Source: Prevotella sp. (GTDB lineage Bacteria > Bacteroidota > Bacteroidia > Bacteroidales > Bacteroidaceae). Taken from it: a stretch of DNA of 59,420 nucleotides. The stretch spans positions 1 through 59,420 of the forward strand of contig JAFUFD010000098.1 of assembly GCA_017470055.1 (NCBI GenBank). Direction: 5' to 3'. The notes beneath the pieces were generated by a model. That model did no database searches, was not told where the DNA came from, and saw only the letters and a program-made list of their open reading frames with translations. The translations under genes and the position numbers were made by a program. Below, in pieces: positions 36,200-45,023 of this stretch (position 1 is the first letter of the stretch; the number at the start of each line of letters is the position of its first letter).

Positions 36200-38128
36200 A
36201 TGTATACGAAGAATGAATTAGAACAAATGGATATCCCCCAGTTGATGGAGATAGCCAATGGTCTCGGTGTTAAAGTATCGCAGGATGACGAATTGGAGAA
36301 CGTGATATATGCGATTCTCGACAAGGCGGCAGAGGATACTGCCGCTAATGGAGGTGCCACGAAACGTAAGCGCACCAGGATTGCCAAGAAGGATAATAAT
36401 AAGGTATATACTGTCAATGGCGCAGAAGGAGAGAACTTCGACCTGAAGGCTGCAAAGACCACGAAAGAGAAACCCTCGTTGGATTCTCTTTTCGCTGAGG
36501 CGGATGCCGCCGAGGCAAAACAGCAGGAGGCACAGAGTGAAGAGACTGCCGCCGAGCCTGTAGCAGAGAAGCCCGCCCCCAAGAAACGCGGTCGCAAATC
36601 AAAGAAGGAATTGGAGGAGATTGCCGCCCGTGAGGCTGCGGAGGCTGCCGCTAAGGCACAGGCTAAAGCAGAGGCAGAGGCTAATACCCCTGTGGCAGAG
36701 CAAGAGGCGCCTGAGACACAAGCAAACGCTGAAGAGGAAGTTTCCCCTGAGGTGATTGAGGAGTTGCAGGCTAAGATGAACCAGAACCAGCAGGCTCCCG
36801 CGACTCCTGAGGGAGTATGGGAAGGTGACCCCGGCGACGGAACCGACTTCATCACGGTTGTCGACATCCCCATCGAGGATGGTGAGGCAAGTCCTACACT
36901 GGACATCTTCGACCGTCCCATGATGCAGATGAGTCTTGACCCTGTGATGGCTGACCGTAATGCCTATGCACCTACGAAAAGCAATGCCCCCACAGAGCGT
37001 TATGACTTCGACGACCTGATTACGGGTAATGGCGTGTTGGAGATGCTGCAGGACGGTTATGGTTTCCTGCGCTCCAGCGACTATAACTACCTCTCCTCAC
37101 CAGATGATATCTATGTAAGTCCACAGCAGGTAAAGCGATATGGACTGAAGACTGGCGACGTAGTCGCTTGCACCGTTCGTCCTCCTCACGACAACGAGAA
37201 ATACTTTGCTCTGTCGGAGGTGCAGACCATCAATGGCAGACAGCCACAGGAAGTACGCGACCGTGTTAGTTTCGAGCATCTGACTCCCCTCTTCCCAGAG
37301 GAGAAGTTCACGCTCTGCGGCGATCCTGCCACGACGAATCCGTCTGTCCGTATTGTCGATCTCTTCTCGCCTATCGGTAAAGGACAGCGTGCGCTGATTG
37401 TCGCACAGCCCAAGACTGGTAAGACCATCCTCATGAAGGATATCGCCAACGCCATCGCCGCCAACCATCCTGAGGCATATATCATGATGCTGCTGATTGA
37501 CGAGCGTCCTGAGGAGGTAACAGATATGGCTCGTACCGTGAATGCCGAGGTGATTGCCTCTACTTTTGACGAGCCTGCCGACCGTCATGTGAAGATCGCA
37601 GGTATCGTACTGGAGAAGGCTAAGCGCATGGTGGAGTGCGGACATGACGTGGTCATCTTCCTTGACTCCATCACTCGTCTGGCTCGTGCCTACAACACTG
37701 TAGCACCAGCAAGTGGAAAGGTGCTCACTGGTGGTGTTGACGCCAATGCCCTGCAGAAGCCCAAACGTTTCTTCGGTGCCGCCCGTAACATCGAGAACGG
37801 CGGTTCGCTGACCATCATCGCTACCGCACTGACAGATACCGGCTCTAAGATGGACGAGGTGATCTTCGAGGAGTTTAAGGGTACTGGTAACTCTGAGTTG
37901 CAACTCGACCGCATGCTTGCCAACAAGCGTGTTTATCCTGCTGTCAACCTCGTACAGTCGTCAACCCGTCGTGACGATCTGTTGCAAGACCAGACGACGC
38001 TTAACCGCATGTGGATTATCCGTAAGTTTATCGCTGAGATGAATCCTATCGAGGCCATGAACACGGTACGTGACCGACTGGTGCAGACTCACTCTAACGA
38101 GGAGTTCCTGCTTGCCATGAATGGATAA
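36200..38128 (+). CDS. rho: Transcription termination factor Rho, long-insert form
   Basis: A 642-residue RNA-dependent ATPase that ends transcription; about 220 residues longer than the 419-residue E. coli protein. Residues 1-45 are the Rho N-terminal helical domain. Then comes a low-complexity insert (about 50-255) rich in Ala, Glu and Lys with Lys/Arg-rich patches (KKRGRKSKK). The RNA-binding cold-shock-like domain starts near 270 ([15 protein letters not shown]), and the ATPase domain has P-loop QPKTGKT and [13 protein letters not shown]. Bacteroides Rho has a comparable disordered insert reported to drive phase separation; the same property here is inference. Confidence 0.96.
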   Translation: MYTKNELEQMDIPQLMEIANGLGVKVSQDDELENVIYAILDKAAEDTAANGGATKRKRTRIAKKDNNKVYTVNGAEGENFDLKAAKTTKEKPSLDSLFAEADAAEAKQQEAQSEETAAEPVAEKPAPKKRGRKSKKELEEIAAREAAEAAAKAQAKAEAEANTPVAEQEAPETQANAEEEVSPEVIEELQAKMNQNQQAPATPEGVWEGDPGDGTDFITVVDIPIEDGEASPTLDIFDRPMMQMSLDPVMADRNAYAPTKSNAPTERYDFDDLITGNGVLEMLQDGYGFLRSSDYNYLSSPDDIYVSPQQVKRYGLKTGDVVACTVRPPHDNEKYFALSEVQTINGRQPQEVRDRVSFEHLTPLFPEEKFTLCGDPATTNPSVRIVDLFSPIGKGQRALIVAQPKTGKTILMKDIANAIAANHPEAYIMMLLIDERPEEVTDMARTVNAEVIASTFDEPADRHVKIAGIVLEKAKRMVECGHDVVIFLDSITRLARAYNTVAPASGKVLTGGVDANALQKPKRFFGAARNIENGGSLTIIATALTDTGSKMDEVIFEEFKGTGNSELQLDRMLANKRVYPAVNLVQSSTRRDDLLQDQTTLNRMWIIRKFIAEMNPIEAMNTVRDRLVQTHSNEEFLLAMNG

Positions 38129-38159
38129 GAAATTATAAACATATAAAACTAAATAAGCA

Positions 38160-39440
38160 ATGGAAAGAGATAACACGATTTTCGAACTCATCGAGAAAGA
38201 GCATCAACGCCAACTGAAAGGTATTGAACTGATTGCTTCGGAGAACTTCGTCAGCGATCAAGTGATGGAGGCAATGGGTAGTTACTTGACAAACAAATAT
38301 GCCGAGGGTTACCCTGGACACCGTTATTATGGCGGTTGTCAGGTTGTGGACGAGGTTGAGCAACTTGCCATCGACCGTGTCTGCAAACTGTTCGGCGCAG
38401 AATATGCCAACGTACAGCCTCACTCTGGTGCACAGGCTAATGCCGCTGTGCTGCTTGCCGTCCTGAGACCCGGTGACACCTTCATGGGTATGAACCTGGA
38501 TCACGGCGGGCACCTTTCTCACGGCTCGCTGGTAAATACCAGTGGCATCCTCTACAAGCCCGTTGGCTATAACCTCAACAAAGAGACTGGCCGTGTGGAC
38601 TATGACGAGATGGAGCGTCTCGCCCTGGAACACAAGCCTAAACTGATTATCGGTGGTGGCTCTGCCTATAGTCGTGAGTGGGACTATAAGCGTATGCGTG
38701 AGATTGCCGACAAGGTAGGTGCCCTGCTGATGATTGACATGGCACACCCTGCTGGTCTTATCGCCGCTGGCTTGCTCGACAACCCTGTGAAGTATGCGCA
38801 TATCGTGACCTCTACTACCCATAAGACCCTGCGTGGTCCACGTGGCGGTATCATCCTCATGGGCAAGGACTTCGAGAATCCTTGGGGACTGAAGACACCA
38901 AAGGGTGTCACCAAGATGATGTCACAACTGCTTAACTCCGCCGTATTCCCTGGACAGCAGGGCGGTCCACTGGAGCATGTCATCGCCGCCAAGGCTGTCG
39001 CCTTCGGAGAGGCATTGCGCCCAGAGTTCAAGGAGTGGGCTAAGCAGGTGCAGAAGAACGCCAAGGTTCTCGCCGAGGAACTCATCAAGCGTGGCTTTAC
39101 CATTGTCAGTGGTGGTACTGACAACCACTCTATGCTGGTTGACCTCCGCTCTAAATACCCCGATCTGACTGGTAAGGTGGCAGAGAATGCCCTTGTTGCC
39201 GCTGACATCACGGTCAACAAGAACATGGTACCATTCGACAGCCGCTCAGCCTTCCAGACCAGTGGTATCCGTTTAGGTACTCCTGCCATCACGACCCGTG
39301 GTGCCAAGGAAGACCTGATGGTGGAGATTGCCGCCCTCATCGAGGAGGTATTGAATGCCCCAGAGGACGAGCAGGTTATCGCCAGTGTCCGCAAACGTGT
39401 CAATGAGCGCATGAAGGACTACCCTCTGTTTGCGTATTAG
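38160..39440 (+). CDS. glyA: Serine hydroxymethyltransferase
   Basis: A 426-residue PLP enzyme that interconverts serine and glycine while loading one-carbon units on tetrahydrofolate. [10 protein letters not shown] is the N-terminal signature, HSGAQAN and [10 protein letters not shown] bind PLP, and [12 protein letters not shown] holds the Schiff-base lysine. Length is typical. 31 nt after rho; it may share its transcript. A structured RNA follows the stop codon directly. Confidence 0.97.
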   Translation: MERDNTIFELIEKEHQRQLKGIELIASENFVSDQVMEAMGSYLTNKYAEGYPGHRYYGGCQVVDEVEQLAIDRVCKLFGAEYANVQPHSGAQANAAVLLAVLRPGDTFMGMNLDHGGHLSHGSLVNTSGILYKPVGYNLNKETGRVDYDEMERLALEHKPKLIIGGGSAYSREWDYKRMREIADKVGALLMIDMAHPAGLIAAGLLDNPVKYAHIVTSTTHKTLRGPRGGIILMGKDFENPWGLKTPKGVTKMMSQLLNSAVFPGQQGGPLEHVIAAKAVAFGEALRPEFKEWAKQVQKNAKVLAEELIKRGFTIVSGGTDNHSMLVDLRSKYPDLTGKVAENALVAADITVNKNMVPFDSRSAFQTSGIRLGTPAITTRGAKEDLMVEIAALIEEVLNAPEDEQVIASVRKRVNERMKDYPLFAY

Positions 39441-39451
39441 GAACAAGAAAT

Positions 39452-39640
39452 AGGGCCGTGTCGATTCGATCGGGATACTCATCAAATTACATTGAAAACT
39501 GAGTTGTTTCTTATGCCAATGGCGGGCCACATCTCCTCGGAGAAGTTGTAAAACCAGTGGATTACAAAGGCTAAGAGCGCTCTTCATCTTATAACAAAGG
39601 AGTTTTCATCTCATCCTCGATGCGGCCCTTTCTTTTTATT
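39452..39640 (+). ncRNA. Structured RNA, 6S RNA (Bacteroidales-1)-like candidate
   Basis: The intergenic region folds as one long rod. Ends pair: 39452-39464 with 39617-39629 (13 bp, two G-U). Inside are 39493-39500 with 39601-39608 (8 bp), 39503-39507 with 39591-39595, and 39510-39517 with 39569-39575 (7 bp, one bulge). An asymmetric internal loop on the 3' side holds the self-complementary AGAGCGCTCT, and the apex has 39546-39551 with 39562-39567. A TTTCTTTTT run follows. Length (about 180 nt), closing stem and central bubble fit 6S RNA, which binds RNA polymerase. I see no clear promoter, so it may be processed from the glyA transcript. Confidence 0.5.
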
Positions 39641-39662
39641 TCATCGTTAAGAGTTCATAGTT

Positions 39663-40265
39663 ATGTTTTCTGGTATTATAGAAGAGTTTGCCACCGTAGT
39701 GGCTATCAAGAAAGACAGGGACAATATCGACTTCACCCTGCGCTGCTCATTCGTCGAGGAATTGGGCATTGACCAGAGCGTAGCACATAATGGTGTGTGT
39801 CTGACAGTGGTCAGTATTCAGGACGACACCTATACCGTTACGGCTATGAAGGAGACACTGGAACGGTCGAACCTCGGACTGTTGCAAGTGGGAGACAAAG
39901 TGAACGTGGAACGTTCCATGCTGATGAACGGACGACTTGACGGACATATCGTACAGGGACATGTCGACGAGACAGCACGCTGCATCAACGTAGAGGATGC
40001 CAATGGCTCCACCTACTTCACTTTCGAATACAAGGAAGATAAGGAGATGGCGCTCAATGGCTACTTCACCGTCGACAAAGGATCTGTTACAGTCAACGGT
40101 GTCTCGCTCACGGTATGCAATCCCACCAAGAACACTTTCCAAGTGGCAATCATCCCATACACCTTTGAGCACACGAACTTCTGCGACATCAAAGTGGGAA
40201 GTGTTGTCAACTTGGAGTTTGACATTATTGGCAAGTACATTGCACGACTGCAACAATTACGATAG
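39663..40265 (+). CDS. ribE: Riboflavin synthase alpha chain
   Basis: A 200-residue enzyme that dismutates two lumazine molecules to riboflavin. It has the duplicated lumazine-binding beta-barrel: MFSGIIEE at the N-terminus with NGVCLTV, and DGHIVQGHVD with VNGVSLTV in the second repeat. Length is normal. No FMN riboswitch precedes it; it sits 33 nt after the structured RNA. Confidence 0.96.
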   Translation: MFSGIIEEFATVVAIKKDRDNIDFTLRCSFVEELGIDQSVAHNGVCLTVVSIQDDTYTVTAMKETLERSNLGLLQVGDKVNVERSMLMNGRLDGHIVQGHVDETARCINVEDANGSTYFTFEYKEDKEMALNGYFTVDKGSVTVNGVSLTVCNPTKNTFQVAIIPYTFEHTNFCDIKVGSVVNLEFDIIGKYIARLQQLR

Positions 40266-40372
40266 AAAATTCCCTATTATATAATAAGGTATAAGAAAAC
40301 ACGCGGTATCAAGAAAAAAAAGTTTTTTTCAAAAAAAGTGCCAATATATTTTCGTTTCCCACTGAAAATCAG

Positions 40373-40380
40373 TATCTTTG
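40373..40380 (+). promoter_or_regulatory. HU gene -7 box TATCTTTG
   Basis: TATCTTTG 56 nt before the ATG at 40437; a possible -33 TTCG at 40351-40354 has an 18-nt spacer. Confidence 0.55.
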
Positions 40381-40436
40381 CAGTCCAAAATAGAAAACAA
40401 CAATACAAATAAACAATTTAAGAGTATAATATCAAG

Positions 40437-40712
40437 ATGACAAAAGCAGACATTATCAACAAGATTGTTGAGGACACAGGTCTTGCAAAAAAAGACGTCG
40501 CAGCCACTGTGGAGGCTTTTATGGAAGAGATTCGTCAGAGCATGGCCGTTCAGAAAGAAAACGTGTATTTGCGTGGATTCGGCACATTTACCATTAAGCA
40601 TCGTGCCAAGAAGACCGCTCGCAATATCTCCAAGAACACGACATTGGTGATTGACGCACACGATTTCCCCGCTTTCAAGCCTGCAAAAAGTTTCATCGCT
40701 AAAATGAAATAA
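40437..40712 (+). CDS. HU/IHF-family DNA-binding protein
   Basis: A 91-residue nucleoid protein. The family layout is complete: N-terminal dimerising helices (TKADIINKIVEDTGL), then VYLRGFGTFTIKHRAKKTARN, which is the HU signature at the base of the DNA-binding arm, and a C-terminal helix FKPAKSF. It bends DNA and organises the chromosome. First of a run with the bS22-like gene and rng. Confidence 0.94.
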   Translation: MTKADIINKIVEDTGLAKKDVAATVEAFMEEIRQSMAVQKENVYLRGFGTFTIKHRAKKTARNISKNTTLVIDAHDFPAFKPAKSFIAKMK

Positions 40713-40739
40713 GACAATAAACATTTAAATATTTGAATT

Positions 40740-40829
40740 ATGCCAAACGGAAAGAAAAAGAAGGGCCACAAGATGGCAACTCACAAGCGTAAGAAGAGAC
40801 TGCGCAAGAATCGTCACAAGAGCAAGTAA
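40740..40829 (+). CDS. bS22-like ribosomal protein (AURKAIP1/COX24 domain)
   Basis: A 29-codon gene, nearly all Lys, Arg and His: MPNGKKKKGHKM, then THKRKKRLRKNRHKSK. This KRKKRLRKNRHK core is the AURKAIP1/COX24 motif of the tiny ribosomal protein bS22/mS38, which sits at the small-subunit decoding region. In Bacteroidetes such 28-30-residue proteins are widespread and easily missed because of size. It lies 27 nt after the HU gene and ahead of rng, a place suited to a co-transcribed translation gene. Confidence 0.85.
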   Translation: MPNGKKKKGHKMATHKRKKRLRKNRHKSK

Positions 40830-40851
40830 ATTCTTGCAAGACAAAGGAAAT

Positions 40852-40899
40852 GAAAGGAGTGTACCGACAACATCGAAAGATGAGTTGGTGCACCCTTTC
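40852..40899 (+). promoter_or_regulatory. Hairpin in bS22-rng gap
   Basis: GAAAGGAGTGTACC (40852-40865) pairs with GGTGCACCCTTTC (40887-40899), one bulge and one mismatch, loop 21 nt. No T-run follows. It could be an RNase G or RNase III site or an attenuator in the HU-bS22-rng transcript. Confidence 0.4.
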
Positions 40900-40923
40900 C
40901 GTTAACAAACAAATGAACTAAGA

Positions 40924-42501
40924 ATGAATAGTGAAGTAATCATCGACGTCCAGCCAAAAGAGATATCCATTGCCCTGCTTGAGGACAAGAACTTGGTGGA
41001 ATACCAGAACGAAAAGCGGGAGGCATCTTTCTCTGTCGGCAACATTTATCTGGGTAAGGTGCGTAAACTGATGCCCGGACTGAACGCATGTTTTGTGGAT
41101 GTGGGTTCTGAGCGTGACGCTTTCTTGCACTATCTTGACTTAGGCACTCAATTCAGTTCTTACGAAAAGTATCTCAAACAGGTACAAAGTGACAGGAAAA
41201 GGCTTTTCCCTATCTCAAAAGCCTCTCGCCTACCCGATCTCCCCAAAGATGGCAGCGTTCAGACAACGCTAAAACAAGGGCAGGAGATCTTAGTGCAGGT
41301 TGTCAAAGAACCTATCTCGACAAAAGGACCTCGTCTGACATGTGACCTCAGTTTCGCAGGCAGATACATGGTTCTTATTCCTTTCCAAGATAAGGTTTCC
41401 GTATCCTCGAAAATCAAGAAAGGCGAAGAGCGTACACGTCTAAAACAACTGATACAGAGCATCAAGCCCAAAAACTTCGGCGTTATTGTCAGAACATCTG
41501 CTGAAGGCAAGCGCGTTGCTGAACTTGATGCGGAAATGAAAGTCTTGGTGAAACGCTGGGACGATGCCATCACAAAAGTACAAAAGGCTACCACGACACC
41601 TGTGCTTGCCTTTGAGGAGACAGGAAGGGCAGTCGCTATGCTGCGCGACCTCTTCGATCCCACCTATGACGGCATCTATGTCAACGACACCGAGATTTTC
41701 CAGCAAATAAAGGACTATGTCGGTCTCATTGCTCCAGACAAGCAGGGGATTGTCAAGCAATACACAGGCAGTGTACCCATCTTCGATAACTTCAACGTCA
41801 CGAAACAACTGAAGTCCTCCTTCGGACGAACCGTCAACTACAAACGGGGCGCCTACCTGATTATCCAGCATACAGAGGCTATGCATGTGGTGGATGTCAA
41901 TAGCGGGAACCGCACTCGTTCCGAGAACGGTCAGGAGGCAAACGCACTGGAGGTCAACCTTGGCGCAGCCGATGAACTGGCACGCCAACTCCGTCTTCGT
42001 GATATGGGAGGTATCATCGTCGTTGACTTTATCGACATGAATCTTGCCGAGGACCGTCAACTGCTCTATGAGCGCATGTGTAAGAACATGCAGAAAGACC
42101 GTGCCCGCCATAATATCCTGCCACTGAGTAAGTTCGGACTGATGCAGATTACCCGCCAACGAGTACGTCCCGCTATGGATGTGAACGTGGAGGAGACCTG
42201 TCCTACCTGTTTTGGAAAGGGTAAGATCAAATCATCCATCCTGTTTACTGATCAGTTGGAGAGCAAAATTGACCGCTTAGTCAACAAGATAGGCATTAAA
42301 TGCTTCGCATTACACGTACATCCCTATGTCGCAGCATATATCAACCAAGGTGTCATTTCCCTGAAACGACGCTGGCAGATGAAATACGGCTGGGGCATCC
42401 GGATTGTTCCCTCACAGAAACTTGCCTTCCTGCAGTACGAGTTCTACGACAAGGACCGCCAGTATATTGACATGCAAGAAGAAATAGAGACAAACGAATA
42501 G
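40924..42501 (+). CDS. rng: Ribonuclease E/G
   Basis: A 525-residue single-strand endoribonuclease for rRNA and mRNA processing. The S1 domain is near 37-125 (GNIYLGKVRKLMPGLNACFVDVG), RNase H-like and catalytic portions follow, with GGIIVVDFIDM carrying the Mg2+-binding aspartates and CPTCFGKGK the zinc-link motif (CPxCxGxG). It lacks the long C-terminal degradosome scaffold of RNase E, so RNase G is the better name. Confidence 0.94.
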   Translation: MNSEVIIDVQPKEISIALLEDKNLVEYQNEKREASFSVGNIYLGKVRKLMPGLNACFVDVGSERDAFLHYLDLGTQFSSYEKYLKQVQSDRKRLFPISKASRLPDLPKDGSVQTTLKQGQEILVQVVKEPISTKGPRLTCDLSFAGRYMVLIPFQDKVSVSSKIKKGEERTRLKQLIQSIKPKNFGVIVRTSAEGKRVAELDAEMKVLVKRWDDAITKVQKATTTPVLAFEETGRAVAMLRDLFDPTYDGIYVNDTEIFQQIKDYVGLIAPDKQGIVKQYTGSVPIFDNFNVTKQLKSSFGRTVNYKRGAYLIIQHTEAMHVVDVNSGNRTRSENGQEANALEVNLGAADELARQLRLRDMGGIIVVDFIDMNLAEDRQLLYERMCKNMQKDRARHNILPLSKFGLMQITRQRVRPAMDVNVEETCPTCFGKGKIKSSILFTDQLESKIDRLVNKIGIKCFALHVHPYVAAYINQGVISLKRRWQMKYGWGIRIVPSQKLAFLQYEFYDKDRQYIDMQEEIETNE

Positions 42502-42511
42502 TCGTCAAGTC

Positions 42512-43690
42512 ATGGTCACATTGAAAGTTATCTTCTGGATATGCCTTTTCCTCGTGTTCTATACCTATCTGGGATATGGCATCCTACTCTGGGGATTAGT
42601 ACAGGTGAAGCGTCTTCTCAAGGGAAAAGCGCAAAAGCCGCAACTCCCCTCAGAGGAAAAACTCCCTGAGGTGACTTTGATGATTTGCGCATACAACGAG
42701 CAGGACATCGTGGATATCAAGATGGAGAATACCCGTCAGATCACCTACCCTAAACTGCACGTTGTATGGGTGACTGACGGCTCTAACGACTCCACGAATG
42801 ATTTCCTGGCGAAATATCCTGACGTACAGGTCATCTACTCACCAGAAAGACGTGGTAAGACAGCAGCCCTTAATCATGGATTAGGGGAAGTGAAAGACGA
42901 GTTGATTGTCATGACTGACGCCAACACCATGCTGAACCCAGAGTCGATTCAGGAGATTGTGCGCTGTTTCATGGATCCTCAAGTAGCCTGCGTCGCTGGT
43001 GAGAAGCGAGTTGCCGCCCGCCATGAGGGACAGGCAGCCGCAGAAGGAGAAGGGCTCTACTGGAAATACGAGAGCACCCTCAAGCGACTGGACGGAGAGT
43101 TATACTCAGCCATGGGAGCCGCGGGAGAACTCTGTGCTATCCGCAGGTCACTCTACGAGCCAATGCCGGAGAACGCCTTACTTGACGACTTCGTCATGTC
43201 GCTCCGTATGGTGGACAAAGGTTATAAAATCGCATACACTTCTGATGCCTATGCCATGGAGTATGGTTCTGCTGACCTTGCCGAGGAGTCGAAGCGCAAG
43301 CGTCGTATTGCCGCTGGCGGACTACAGAGCATCTGGTGGCTTCGCAATATGATGAACCCGTTCCACCAGCCTTTAGTTGCCTTCCAGTTCGTGTCCCATC
43401 GGGTGTTAAGGTGGAGCGTCACCCCTATTGCCTTACTCTTATTGATCCCCTTGAACGTGGCATTGGTATTCCTCAAGACTGGTGCTGTCTACAACTGGGT
43501 CTGGTGTTTGCAGATATTGTTCTATGTTGCCGCTTTCTTAGGCTATTATCTTGAGAAGAGAGGGAAGAAGAACAAACTGCTCTATGTACCCTATTATTTC
43601 CTGTTTATGAACTTGAATGTTTTCCGTGGAATGGCTTATTTAAGAAAGCATAAAAGTAGCGGAGCATGGGAAAAAGCAAAGAGAGGGTAA
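42512..43690 (+). CDS. Glycosyltransferase family 2, membrane
   Basis: A 392-residue processive-type GT2. An N-terminal membrane helix (residues 5-27) precedes the catalytic domain with TLMICAYNEQDI, VTDGSNDSTN and VMTDANTM, the nucleotide and metal-binding aspartates. LLDDFVMSLRM has the catalytic DD and RRIAAGGLQSIWWL resembles the Q-x-x-x-W element. Two or three C-terminal membrane segments follow. Likely makes or extends an extracellular polysaccharide; substrate unknown. 10 nt after rng. Confidence 0.9.
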   Translation: MVTLKVIFWICLFLVFYTYLGYGILLWGLVQVKRLLKGKAQKPQLPSEEKLPEVTLMICAYNEQDIVDIKMENTRQITYPKLHVVWVTDGSNDSTNDFLAKYPDVQVIYSPERRGKTAALNHGLGEVKDELIVMTDANTMLNPESIQEIVRCFMDPQVACVAGEKRVAARHEGQAAAEGEGLYWKYESTLKRLDGELYSAMGAAGELCAIRRSLYEPMPENALLDDFVMSLRMVDKGYKIAYTSDAYAMEYGSADLAEESKRKRRIAAGGLQSIWWLRNMMNPFHQPLVAFQFVSHRVLRWSVTPIALLLLIPLNVALVFLKTGAVYNWVWCLQILFYVAAFLGYYLEKRGKKNKLLYVPYYFLFMNLNVFRGMAYLRKHKSSGAWEKAKRG

Positions 43691-43706
43691 AAAATTATGT
43701 AAATAA

Positions 43707-43737
43707 TTTTGTTAGTACAAAATATTTTCTTATTTTT
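43707..43737 (+). promoter_or_regulatory. Hybrid kinase promoter TTTG-N19-TATTTTTG
   Basis: TTTG at 43707-43710, TATTTTTG at 43730-43737, spacer 19 nt, 27 nt before the ATG at 43765. Confidence 0.65.
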
Positions 43738-43764
43738 GCAAAGCGATATTAAGTCTTAGAAACA

Positions 43765-45018
43765 ATGAATCAAGACGAGCGGGAGATTTTTCTTCAGAAA
43801 ATAGCAGAGACTAATGCCAAACTGGATGCAGCAAACCAACAATTGTTTGCTGCTAAGAGCAAATTGGTTGAATATGAAGAGAAAACCAAAGAAGCGGAAA
43901 AAGCAAGTAGGATGAAATCCCTATTCCTTGCTAATATGAGCCATGAGATTCGCACTCCCCTGAATGCCATTGAAGGTTTCTCCAGAGTGATGTGTGAGAC
44001 GGACTCTCAGGAAGAGCGGACGAAATACATGGAGATTATCGAAAGCAATAATGCCCGACTGATGACCCTTATCAATGAGATTCTGGATCTCTCAAGAGTA
44101 GAGTCAGGAGAAGTGGTAATCAAGAAGAGCATGACAGACTTGAATGAACTCTGTAGGAACCTGAAGAACACTTTCAAGTTTAGATGCCCCGATACTATAC
44201 AGATGATTTGGAACAAACCGAATATGTCTGTCACGCTCAATACGGACGCCAACCGTATCATGCAGGTATTCTCCAACTTAATCAGTAATGCGTTGAAGCA
44301 TACTTCGAAAGGAAGTATCACCTATGGCTACCGTATGGTCAGCGACGGTCAGGAAGTGGAGTTCTTCGTATCAGACACGGGATCTGGTATTGCTCCAGAA
44401 GACATGGAAGGTATCTTCAAAGCGTATGTATCCAAAGATGCGGAGACTATGCAAAACGGATATGGTCTCGGTCTGCCTCTCAGTAAGATTATCGTGGAGA
44501 AGATGGGAGGAGCGATAACGGTCTCATCTACCTTGGGCGAAGGCTCTACCTTCCGCTTCAAGTTGCCATTCGAGGGAACAATCGGTGGAGTCTCAAAGAA
44601 CACCCGTATCACAACCAATTCCAGAACGATTCGTGTCAGCACTCGTACTGACGTACAGAACGCTCCATTGATTTTGGTGGCGGAGGATGAGGACAACAAC
44701 TACGAATTGGTTAAGGTTGTACTCTCAAAGCGTTATCGTCTGCTCCGTGCCCATAATGGTATTGAGGCTGTGACCCTTTGTGAGGACGAGCATCCTGATT
44801 TGATTTTGATGGATATCCGCATGCCGGACATGAACGGTCTTGATGCCACTCGTATCATCAAGGAGGTCAACCATGATGTGCCTATTATCGCACTAAGCGC
44901 CTATGCCTTCGATGAGAATATCAAAGAGGCGAAAGAGGCTGGATGTAATGAGTTCATGCCAAAGCCTTTCCGTGTGGAGGATTTGTTGGATAAGATTCAG
45001 AAATATTTGAAAATCTAA
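43765..45018 (+). CDS. Soluble hybrid histidine kinase with receiver
   Basis: A 417-residue cytosolic kinase with no membrane segment and no obvious sensor domain, only a short coiled coil (residues 5-48). The HisKA helix has H60 in MSHEIRTPLN; the ATPase domain has NLISNALKH, DTGSGIAP and GYGLGLPLS. A receiver domain (302-415) has acidic residues EDED near 307-310, phospho-acceptor D350 and K400. No output domain or response regulator is nearby, so it may relay to a separate protein. It is followed 5 nt later by the EEP-family gene. Confidence 0.92.
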   Translation: MNQDEREIFLQKIAETNAKLDAANQQLFAAKSKLVEYEEKTKEAEKASRMKSLFLANMSHEIRTPLNAIEGFSRVMCETDSQEERTKYMEIIESNNARLMTLINEILDLSRVESGEVVIKKSMTDLNELCRNLKNTFKFRCPDTIQMIWNKPNMSVTLNTDANRIMQVFSNLISNALKHTSKGSITYGYRMVSDGQEVEFFVSDTGSGIAPEDMEGIFKAYVSKDAETMQNGYGLGLPLSKIIVEKMGGAITVSSTLGEGSTFRFKLPFEGTIGGVSKNTRITTNSRTIRVSTRTDVQNAPLILVAEDEDNNYELVKVVLSKRYRLLRAHNGIEAVTLCEDEHPDLILMDIRMPDMNGLDATRIIKEVNHDVPIIALSAYAFDENIKEAKEAGCNEFMPKPFRVEDLLDKIQKYLKI

Positions 45019-45023
45019 TATTT

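Noticed and set aside
39441-39662. FMN riboswitch before ribE
   Set aside because: None of the conserved RFN-element blocks is visible, and the pairing pattern is a single long rod closed by its ends, not a multi-branched junction.
41225-41236. 12 nt in rng that match part of the hisG palindromic repeat on the other strand
   Set aside because: Match stops at 12 nt, lacks the palindrome, and the codons fit the expected RNase G sequence (KASRLPDLPKDG); treated as chance.
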